Below are positions 52,314 through 64,000 of a DNA stretch of 64,000 bases, piece after piece. Position numbers and translations under genes: made by a program. The notes below the pieces were generated by a model. That model saw nothing but the letters and a program-made list of their open reading frames with translations, had not been told where the DNA came from and ran no database searches. Source of the DNA: Microbacterium paraoxydans (GTDB lineage Bacteria; Actinomycetota; Actinomycetes; Actinomycetales; Microbacteriaceae); contig NZ_CP064873.1 in NCBI RefSeq assembly GCF_019056515.1, forward strand, positions 2,852,001-2,916,000, read 5' to 3'. Position 1 is the stretch's first letter. Every line of letters begins with the position of its first letter.

Positions 52314-53480
52314 TCACACGACCGCGAGGCCATCCTTCCAGACGCGCTGCACCAGCGGCACACCCGGGCGATACGCCAGATGCACGCGGGAGGGGGCGTC
52401 GAGCAGCACGAGGTCGGCGCGCGCGCCGGGGGCGATCCGGCCGATGTCGTCGCGCCGGAGTGCCCGCGCCCCACCGGCGGTGGCGGCCCAGACCGCCTCC
52501 GCCGTGGTCATACCCATGTCCCGCACGGCGATGGCGATGCAGAAGGCCATGGACGATGTGAAGCTGGACCCCGGGTTCGTGTCGCACGCCAGCGCGACCG
52601 TCACGCCCGCGTCGAGGAGTCTGCGCGCATCCGGATAGGGCTGGCGCGTGGAGAACTCCACGCCGGGCAGCAGCGTGAGCACCGTGTCCGATGCGGCGAG
52701 CGCGGCGATGTCCGCGTCGGTGAGGTAGGTGCCGTGATCCACCGATGCCGCCCCCAGTTCGACCGCCATCCGCACACCGTCGCCCGGACCGAGCTGGCTC
52801 GCATGCACCCGAGGAGCGAGACCCCGGGTGATGCCCGCCTCCAGGATCCGCCGTGACTGCGCCACCGTGAAGGCGCCGGTCTCGCAGAAGACGTCGATCC
52901 ACCGGGAGTGCGGGGCGCAGGCGTCGAGCATCGGCCCCACCACGAGGTCGACATAGGCATCGGGATCGTCGGCATACTCGACCGGGACCACGTGCGCACC
53001 GAGGAACGTGACCTCCGGCGTCACCTCGGCGGCGAGGCGCACGAGGCGCTCCTCCTCCGCGACGGCGAGACCGTAGCCGCTCTTGATCTCGACCGTGGTG
53101 GTGCCCTGCGTCCGCAGCTCCTCGACGAACCCGTGCAGTCGGGCGCGGAGCTCGTCGTCGGTCGCCGCCCGCGTCGCCTGCACCGTCGAGCGGATGCCGC
53201 CGGCGGCGTACGGCTGCCCCGCCATGCGCGCCTCGAACTCCGCCGCCCGATCGCCGCCGCAGACGAGGTGGCTGTGGCTGTCGACGAATCCGGGGATCAC
53301 GGCCCGACCCCCGGCGTCGACGACCTCATCGGCCGCGGGAGCCGTGGCGGACGAGCCCACCCACGCGATCCGCGCGCCGTCGATCAGCACGGCCGCCTCG
53401 CGGAGCGTGCCGGTCGGGTCGCCCCCGGCGGCGACGTTGGTCGTCAGCTCCCCGATCCCGGAGATGAGCGTCGTCGTCAC
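52314..53480 (-). CDS. hutI: Imidazolonepropionase
   Basis: A 388-residue amidohydrolase: [20 protein letters not shown] (zinc-binding HxH), [18 protein letters not shown] and [14 protein letters not shown]. It opens the imidazolone ring in histidine breakdown. GTG start overlaps the hutU stop; an upstream frame extension lies inside hutU. Confidence 0.93.
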   Translation of the reverse strand: MTTTLISGIGELTTNVAAGGDPTGTLREAAVLIDGARIAWVGSSATAPAADEVVDAGGRAVIPGFVDSHSHLVCGGDRAAEFEARMAGQPYAAGGIRSTVQATRAATDDELRARLHGFVEELRTQGTTTVEIKSGYGLAVAEEERLVRLAAEVTPEVTFLGAHVVPVEYADDPDAYVDLVVGPMLDACAPHSRWIDVFCETGAFTVAQSRRILEAGITRGLAPRVHASQLGPGDGVRMAVELGAASVDHGTYLTDADIAALAASDTVLTLLPGVEFSTRQPYPDARRLLDAGVTVALACDTNPGSSFTSSMAFCIAIAVRDMGMTTAEAVWAATAGGARALRRDDIGRIAPGARADLVLLDAPSRVHLAYRPGVPLVQRVWKDGLAVV

Positions 53481-55135
53481 AGCATCGGCACCTTCAGTCC
53501 GCGGTCGCGGGCGACCTCCTTGGCGTGGTCGTACCCGGCGTCCACGTGTCGCATGACACCGGTGCCGGGGTCGTTCGTCAGCACCCGGGCGAGCTTCTCC
53601 GCCGCGAGGGCCGAACCGTCCGCCACCGTGACCTGCCCGGCGTGGATCGAGCGTCCGATCCCCACCCCGCCGCCGTGGTGCAGCGACACCCACGACGCCC
53701 CGGAGGCGGTGTTGAGGAGGGCGTTGAGCAGCGGCCAGTCGGCGATCGCGTCGGAACCGTCCTTCATCGCCTCGGTCTCGCGGTACGGCGACGCGACGGA
53801 ACCGGAGTCGAGGTGGTCGCGGCCGATGACGATCGGCGCGGACAGTTCTCCCGAGGCGACCATCTCGTTGAACTTGAGTCCGGCGAGGTGCCGCTCCTGG
53901 TAGCCGAGCCAGCAGATACGCGCCGGCAGGCCCTCGAAGTGGACGGCCGACCCCGCCTTGTCGAGCCAGCGGTGCAGGGCGGTGTCCTCGGGGAAGAGCT
54001 CAGCGATCGCGCGGTCCGTCTTGAAGATGTCCTCCGGGTCTCCGGACAGCGCCACCCAGCGGAACGGTCCTCGCCCTTCCTCGAACTGCGGGCGGATGTA
54101 GGCGGGGACGAATCCGGGGAACGCGAACGCCCGGTCGAAGCCGCCGAGCTGCGCCTCCGCGCGGATCGAGTTGCCGTAGTCGAAGACCGCCGCCCCCGCG
54201 TCCTGGAAGCCGACCATCGCGGCGACGTGGGCGGCCATGGACTCCCTCGACCGCCGGGTGAACTCCTCGGGATCGCGCGCCGCCTCCTCCTTCCACCGGG
54301 CCACGTCGACACCGATCGGCAGGTACGCGAGGGGGTCGTGGGCGCTGGTCTGGTCGGTGACCACGTCGATCGGCACGCCCCGGCGCAGGAGCTCGGGGAA
54401 GATCTCCGCGGCATTGCCCACGACGCCGACCGAGAGGGCGTGACCGGCCTCCTTCGCCGCGACGACCCGGGCCACCGCCGCATCGAGGTCGGTGGTGTAC
54501 TCGTCGAGGTACCGATGCTCCACACGGCGGGCCAGCCGCGTCTCGTCGACGTCCACGATCAGGACCGCGCCCTCGTTGAGGGTCACGGCGAGGGGCTGCG
54601 CCCCGCCCATCCCGCCCGCACCGGCCGTCAGTGTCAGCGTCCCCCGCAGAGAATCGCGCCCGAGCGAACGGGCGACCGCGGCGAACGTCTCGTACGTCCC
54701 CTGCAGGATGCCCTGCGTGCCGATGTAGATCCAGGAGCCCGCGGTCATCTGGCCGTACATGGTCAGTCCCAGCTCCTCCAGACGGCGGAACTCCGGCCAG
54801 GTCGCCCAGTCGCCGACGAGGTTCGAGTTGGCGATGAGCACGCGCGGCGCCCACTCGTGGGTGCGGAACACGCCCACCGGCTTGCCGGACTGGACGAGCA
54901 GCGTCTCATCCGGCTCCAGCTCGTCGAGCGTGCGGACGATCGCCTCGTACGCCGCCCAGCTGCGTGCCGCCTTGCCCGTCCCCCCGTAGACCACCAGGTC
55001 TTCGGGGTGCTCGGCGACCTCGGGATCGAGGTTGTTCATGAGCATGCGCTTGGCCGCCTCGGCGCCCCAGCTCTTGGCGGTGCGCTCGGCACCGCGGGCT
55101 GCGCGTACCGTGCGCGCTGCGTTCTCCTCAGTCAT
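53477..55135 (-). CDS. hutU: Urocanate hydratase
   Basis: A 552-residue enzyme that hydrates urocanate with tightly bound NAD. Diagnostic blocks are [67 protein letters not shown] and [16 protein letters not shown]. The start ATG overlaps the hutH stop region. Confidence 0.96.
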   Translation of the reverse strand: MTEENAARTVRAARGAERTAKSWGAEAAKRMLMNNLDPEVAEHPEDLVVYGGTGKAARSWAAYEAIVRTLDELEPDETLLVQSGKPVGVFRTHEWAPRVLIANSNLVGDWATWPEFRRLEELGLTMYGQMTAGSWIYIGTQGILQGTYETFAAVARSLGRDSLRGTLTLTAGAGGMGGAQPLAVTLNEGAVLIVDVDETRLARRVEHRYLDEYTTDLDAAVARVVAAKEAGHALSVGVVGNAAEIFPELLRRGVPIDVVTDQTSAHDPLAYLPIGVDVARWKEEAARDPEEFTRRSRESMAAHVAAMVGFQDAGAAVFDYGNSIRAEAQLGGFDRAFAFPGFVPAYIRPQFEEGRGPFRWVALSGDPEDIFKTDRAIAELFPEDTALHRWLDKAGSAVHFEGLPARICWLGYQERHLAGLKFNEMVASGELSAPIVIGRDHLDSGSVASPYRETEAMKDGSDAIADWPLLNALLNTASGASWVSLHHGGGVGIGRSIHAGQVTVADGSALAAEKLARVLTNDPGTGVMRHVDAGYDHAKEVARDRGLKVPML

Positions 55136-56669
55136 GCATGTGCTCCTTTGCGACACGGGCGATGGCACCCGACTGGACGAGGGCGGTCACGGCTTCCATC
55201 TCGGGCGAGAGGTGGCGGTCAGGGCCGGGGCCGGCGGCGACCGTGCGGATGAGATCGCGCACGGCGCCGGTCGCCGGGCCCGCCTCGAGCGGCGCGCGGA
55301 GATCCAGCGCGCGGGCGGCGGTGAGGATCTCGATCGCGAGGACGCGGGAGAGGCCGTCGATCGCCCGACGCAGCTTCCGCGCTGCGGCCCAGCCCATCGA
55401 GACGTGGTCCTCCTGCATCGCCGAGGAGGGGATGGAGTCGACCGAGGCGGGAACCGCGAGACGCTTGAGCTCCGAGACGATGCCGGCCGCCGCGTACTGC
55501 GCGATCATCAGCCCGGAATCGACCCCGACCTCCGCCGCGAGGAACGGCGGGAGCCCGTGACTGCGGGCCGGATCCAGCGCGCGGTCGGTGCGCCGCTCGG
55601 ACACGGAGGCGACGTCGGCGATCGAGATCGCCAGGAAGTCGAGGACCGCCGCGACGGGCGCCCCGTGGAAGTTGCCGTTCGACTCGATGCGGCCGTCGAG
55701 GGTGATGATCGGGTTGTCGATGACGCTGGAGAGCTCGCGCTCCGCGATCATTTCGGCATACCCGAGCGTGTCGCGCGCGGCGCCGTGCACCTGCGGCGAG
55801 CAGCGCAGGGAGTACGCGTCCTGGACACGGCCGTCTTCCGGGCCCTTGTGGCTCGCGACCATCGGCGACCCGGCGAGCAGCGCCCGGAGGTGACCGGCGG
55901 ATACCGCCTGCCCCGCCTGCGGACGCAGCGCCATGAGATCGGCGGCGAACACCGCATCGGTGCCGAGCTGCGACTCCACCGACATCGCCGCCGCCACATC
56001 CGCCGTCAGGAGCAGCGTCTCCAGGTCGTGGAGCGCGAGCACCAGCGTGCCGAGCATCCCGTCCGTGCCGTTGATGAGGGCGAGGCCCTCCTTCTCCACG
56101 AGCGTGAGCGGTGCGATGCCGGCGTCCGCGAGGGCGTCGGCCGCCGGGATGAGCCGGCCCGCGCTGTCACGCACATCGCCCTCGCCCATGGCCGCGAGGG
56201 CGATGTGGGCAAGGGGCGCGAGATCCCCGGAACACCCCAGCGAGCCGTACTCGCGGACCACCGGCACGATGCCCGCGTTGAGCAGCGCGGCGTACGTCTC
56301 GACCACGACGGGGCGAACCCCGGTGCGGCCGGACGCGAGCGTCTGCAGGCGCAGCAGCTGGAGCCCGCGTACGACCTCCCGCTCGACCTCGGCGCCGGTT
56401 CCCGCGGCGTGGGAGCGGATGAGACTCGCCTGCAACTGCAGTCGCCGTTCCGGAGCGATGAACGTCGTCGCCAACGCGCCGAAGCCCGTGGACACCCCGT
56501 AGTGCGGGTGCGGGTCCGCGGCGAGGCCGTCGATCACTCGCCGGGTCTCGGCGACCCTGGCCAGCGCCGTAGGGTCGACGACGACGGGCGCATCGTGACG
56601 GACGACGCGGACGACCTCCGCCGGGGAGAGAGGGGCGGCGCCGACGAGGACAGGGGCTGGATCGCTCAT
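55128..56669 (-). CDS. hutH: Histidine ammonia-lyase
   Basis: A 513-residue lyase that converts histidine to urocanate. [11 protein letters not shown] and the MIO segment [15 protein letters not shown] (C146-S147-G148), then [20 protein letters not shown] and QEDHVSMG. The cofactor triad is Cys-Ser-Gly in place of the usual Ala-Ser-Gly. ATG 56669 gives the standard N terminus. First gene of the leftward hutHUI operon; it diverges from the IclR regulator. Confidence 0.95.
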   Translation of the reverse strand: MSDPAPVLVGAAPLSPAEVVRVVRHDAPVVVDPTALARVAETRRVIDGLAADPHPHYGVSTGFGALATTFIAPERRLQLQASLIRSHAAGTGAEVEREVVRGLQLLRLQTLASGRTGVRPVVVETYAALLNAGIVPVVREYGSLGCSGDLAPLAHIALAAMGEGDVRDSAGRLIPAADALADAGIAPLTLVEKEGLALINGTDGMLGTLVLALHDLETLLLTADVAAAMSVESQLGTDAVFAADLMALRPQAGQAVSAGHLRALLAGSPMVASHKGPEDGRVQDAYSLRCSPQVHGAARDTLGYAEMIAERELSSVIDNPIITLDGRIESNGNFHGAPVAAVLDFLAISIADVASVSERRTDRALDPARSHGLPPFLAAEVGVDSGLMIAQYAAAGIVSELKRLAVPASVDSIPSSAMQEDHVSMGWAAARKLRRAIDGLSRVLAIEILTAARALDLRAPLEAGPATGAVRDLIRTVAAGPGPDRHLSPEMEAVTALVQSGAIARVAKEHMHD

Positions 56670-56727
56670 GTCTCGATTCCACACCCGCGGGGTCGACGTG
56701 CACACGGCTTCGTGGCAACCTGTGTCT

Positions 56728-57501
56728 GTGATCCCAGACATCTCCGAGACCGCTGACGCCAAGGTGCCTGCCGCGGCGCAGACCCTGCGCATCCTGAGCT
56801 ACTTGGCGGGCCGGCCGGCGCCGGTGGCCGCGTCCGCGATCGCCCGCGAGCTGGCTCTTCCGCGATCGACGGTCTATCACCTGCTGCGCACGCTCGCTGC
56901 CCACGGCTTCGTGCTCCACCTCCGGGAGGAGCGCCGGTGGGGGCTCGGGACATCGGCGTTCGAGCTGGCGGGGGGCTATGCACGGCAGCAGCCGTTGGCG
57001 CGACTCGGCCGGCCGCTCATCGCCGCTCTCTCCGACCAGCTCGGGGAGAGCGCGCACCTGGCGGTCATGAGCGGCGGGGATGTGCTCTACATCGTCGAAG
57101 AGCGCGCGCCGCGGCGGCCCGCCCTGGTGACCGACGTCGGCGTGCGCCTCCCCGCGCACCTGACGGCGACCGGGCGGGCGATGCTCGCCGCTCTCCCCCG
57201 CGAACAGGTACGCGCGCTGTACCCGGCGGCGTCGGCATTCTCCGACCGCACCGGACGAGGTCCCCGCCACCCCGGGGAGCTGCGCGAACTCCTCCGGGAC
57301 GTACGCTCTCGGGGGTATGCGACGGAGGACGGGGAGGTCGCGGAAGGTCTGCGTTCGGTGGGCGCCGTCGTGCGCGACGTCGCCGGCTGGCCGGTCGCCG
57401 CGGTCGCGGTCACCTGGGCCGACGCCGACGGTGCGGAGGTCGTATTGGCGAACGCGGTGCGCGAGACAGCGGCGACGCTCGAGGCGCGTCTGGCCCGCTG
57501 A
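56728..57501 (+). CDS. IclR-family regulator of the hut genes
   Basis: A 257-residue regulator: N-terminal winged helix (AAQTLRILSYLAGRPAPVAA and SAIARELALPRSTVYHLLRT) and an IclR ligand-binding domain (HLTATGRAMLAALPREQVRA). Start GTG 56728 is preferred; an upstream ATG overlaps the hutH start. Divergence from hutH suggests control of histidine utilisation, probably by urocanate or histidine. The 58-base gap must hold both promoters. Confidence 0.86.
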   Translation: MIPDISETADAKVPAAAQTLRILSYLAGRPAPVAASAIARELALPRSTVYHLLRTLAAHGFVLHLREERRWGLGTSAFELAGGYARQQPLARLGRPLIAALSDQLGESAHLAVMSGGDVLYIVEERAPRRPALVTDVGVRLPAHLTATGRAMLAALPREQVRALYPAASAFSDRTGRGPRHPGELRELLRDVRSRGYATEDGEVAEGLRSVGAVVRDVAGWPVAAVAVTWADADGAEVVLANAVRETAATLEARLAR

Positions 57502-57523
57502 CGCGGCACCTGCGCGTTAACGC

Positions 57524-57555
57524 AAGAAGGCCACCCAGCATTGGGTGGCCTTCTT
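57524..57555. terminator. Bidirectional terminator between iclR and the rRNA operon
   Basis: A 14-bp perfect stem (AAGAAGGCCACCCA with TGGGTGGCCTTCTT) around GCAT. It lies directly after the iclR stop and after the 5S gene on the other strand, so it can end both transcripts. Confidence 0.8.
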
Positions 57556-57566
57556 GACTAAAAGGA

Positions 57567-57684
57567 GTCCGGCGGTGTCCTACTCTCCCACAGGGTCCCC
57601 CCTGCAGTACCATCGGCGCTGTGAGGCTTAGCTTCCGGGTTCGGAATGTGACCGGGCGTTTCCCTCACGCTATGGCCGCCGAAA
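57567..57684 (-). rRNA. rrf: 5S ribosomal RNA
   Basis: About 118 bases of typical 5S sequence on the minus strand, from TTTCGGCGGCCATAGCG (near 57684) through CCCGGTCACATTCCGAACCC to the closing strand GACACCGCCGGACTCC. The flanks 57685-57789 hold a spacer with an inverted repeat TTCTCGA/TCGAGAA, probably a processing stem. Confidence 0.95.
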
Positions 57685-57789
57685 CACTATTGATGTTTCA
57701 ATCAAACCTAAAGCAATGATGAATCATTGTTGAAGGTAGTTCTCGACCGTACATCGAGAACCACTCAGTGGACGCAAGCACCAACAAAC

Positions 57790-62830
<5,041 letters not shown>

Positions 62831-63324
62831 AAAGAAATGCATACGAACCGGGGAAAAACCGGAACGCAGCGAGTTTGATGCTGACCAAAGAGACGAATTC
62901 ATTGCTGACTTCATCCGTTGCCAACCCCACAAAGGAGGTTGGTCTTTGATCCAAAGGAATTCTCACCCAGCCGAAGCTAGACGAGGATAATTTGGCATTT
63001 GACAAGTGCACGCTGTTGAGTTCTCAAGGATCGGATGCTCCCACGACCCAGCCGTCACAGCCAGGCCCGCAGGGCAACTTCTCTATCTTACCGATCTCGT
63101 TTCCGTTGTCAAGTCCGAGTTTCTTCGGCCTGACCGTGGGAGCGGATCAGCATCCTTCATCCTGTTCACTCTGTGAGTGTGTGGGATTCGGGAGGTGTTC
63201 GATGCTTGACGGGAGCCGGTCCGAGGACCTCCGCTCAACCGTTTGGGGCGAACAGGTAATAACTTACGTGGGTTCCGGACATCGGGCAAATCACCGCTGA
63301 TTCCCGGGCGTGTCGCCCGCCCCC
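62831..63324 (-). promoter_or_regulatory. rRNA operon promoter and leader region
   Basis: On the minus strand TTGACA (63107-63112) and TAAGAT (63085-63090) are 16 bases apart, a good rRNA promoter. Downstream, TTGAGAACTCAACAGCGTGC (about 63009-63028) is a boxA-like antitermination element. The rest of the leader has no gene, and 63113-63324 between this promoter and the MFS gene shows nothing I can name. Confidence 0.7.
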
Positions 63325-64000
63325 TCAGTCCACGGCCCTTCCCGCCGGCGCGAACCGGGAGGAGTCGGAGTGGTCCTCGGGCTGCAGATCCCCGACGCGC
63401 TTCGGCGTCGCGACGACGGCCAGCAGCGACACCAGGCAGGCGCCGATGACGAACAGCACCACGAACCAGAGGCCTCCCCCGGCGGCCGCGACGAGCGCCG
63501 TGGCGATGAGCGGGGTGGGTCCGGCGACCAGGGCGCCGTTCAGCTCCCTGGCCGTCGCGACGCCGGTGAAGCGGTACCGCGTCGGGAAGAGGTTCGTGAG
63601 GAACGTCCCGGTGGAGGCCGCGGTCGCCCCCACCGCGATGACGCCGAGCGCCGTCATCCCGAGAGCCGCCCACACCGGGTCGCCCGACTGCAGCGAGAGG
63701 AAGACCGGGTAGGTGAGGACGATCCCGGCGACAGAGCCGAAGATCACAACGCGCTTGGCGCCGAAGCGATCCACCGCGATCCCGCCCAGGACGGGTGCGA
63801 AGGCGGTGAGGAGCGAGGCGACGAGCACGGCGACCAGTGCCTGGACCCGGGGCATCCCGACCGTCAGTGTGAGGTAGCTGAGGGCGAAGGCGCTCAGCAC
63901 GTAGTTCGTCACGTTGTGGCCGCACACGCTGAAGAAGCCGACGACGAGCTCGCGGGGGCTGCGGCGGAACAGCTCCGCCAGAGGCACCTTCGTCGCGGCC
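63325..64000 (-). CDS. MFS transporter, N-terminal part cut by window edge
   Basis: The last about 225 residues of a leftward MFS gene whose start lies beyond the window. At least five membrane segments are visible, with FAPVLGGIAVDRFGAKRVVI (motif A) and LFPTRYRFTGVATARELNGA, the signature of the metabolite:H+ symporter (ProP/ShiA-like) group. Substrate unknown; likely organic acids or osmolytes. Confidence 0.8.
   Translation of the reverse strand, partial: AATKVPLAELFRRSPRELVVGFFSVCGHNVTNYVLSAFALSYLTLTVGMPRVQALVAVLVASLLTAFAPVLGGIAVDRFGAKRVVIFGSVAGIVLTYPVFLSLQSGDPVWAALGMTALGVIAVGATAASTGTFLTNLFPTRYRFTGVATARELNGALVAGPTPLIATALVAAAGGGLWFVVLFVIGACLVSLLAVVATPKRVGDLQPEDHSDSSRFAPAGRAVD

Overview
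The window comes from a high-GC actinobacterium, most likely a Microbacterium or close relative in the Microbacteriaceae. This rests on the GC-rich codon use, the class Ib nrdHIEF operon, the rRNA operon without spacer tRNAs, and the Microbacteriaceae-like hut, mmsA and DUF445 neighbours. It divides into an integrative and conjugative element (ICE, 1 to about 36.3 kb, left end outside the window) and core chromosome (about 36.3-64 kb).

ICE backbone. At the left, an XRE regulator, an ImmA/IrrE-type metalloprotease and a truncated membrane protein are read leftward. They face a long rightward operon across a promoter region full of the palindrome TTGAGCATGCTCAA, a layout like the ImmR/ImmA switch of ICEBs1. 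The rightward operon carries ArdC antirestriction, a prim-pol primase, a DUF2637 membrane protein, a ParB-like protein, a TcpC/VirB8-like protein, an M23 peptidoglycan hydrolase, two DUF6112 proteins, a TrbL/VirB6-like channel protein, an SCO6880-family protein, a VirB4-like ATPase, a VirD4-like coupling protein, SSB, a DUF4913-like protein and DprA. The element ends with Xis and a tyrosine integrase, beside arm-type repeats and a candidate core site just after the nrd terminator. No relaxase is visible, so it may lie left of the window.

ICE cargo. Four unrelated modules interrupt the transfer genes, and no transposase is visible. (1) 8.7-14.5 kb: cmtR-cadA-lspA-cadD (Cd/Pb/Zn) and merR-merA (Hg, merA frameshifted), inserted between the two DUF6112 genes. 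(2) 17.8-19.3 kb: a two-gene unit of unknown function with a glycine-rich hydrophobic protein. (3) 21.8-26.2 kb, leftward: an antitoxin-like HTH protein, a PIN-kinase-multi-zinc-ribbon fusion, a vWA protein and a PP2C phosphatase. (4) 29.7-32.9 kb, leftward: an ABC-F ribosome-protection protein and an MFS exporter behind a long leader. Module 3 is the best candidate for an undescribed system: it combines the TerY/YegL-PP2C-kinase triad with the parts of a PIN toxin-antitoxin pair.

Chromosome. nrdF, nrdE, nrdI and nrdH form a leftward operon. Next come MFS-PfkB kinase-hydrolase-acyl-CoA dehydrogenase, an Lrp regulator, a divergent PucR/mmsA-aminotransferase pair, a CsoR/RcnR-type repressor, DUF445, and a histidine utilisation cluster (hutG rightward; hutH, hutU and hutI leftward; divergent IclR regulator). 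A leftward rRNA operon (16S-23S-5S) and a truncated MFS transporter finish the window.
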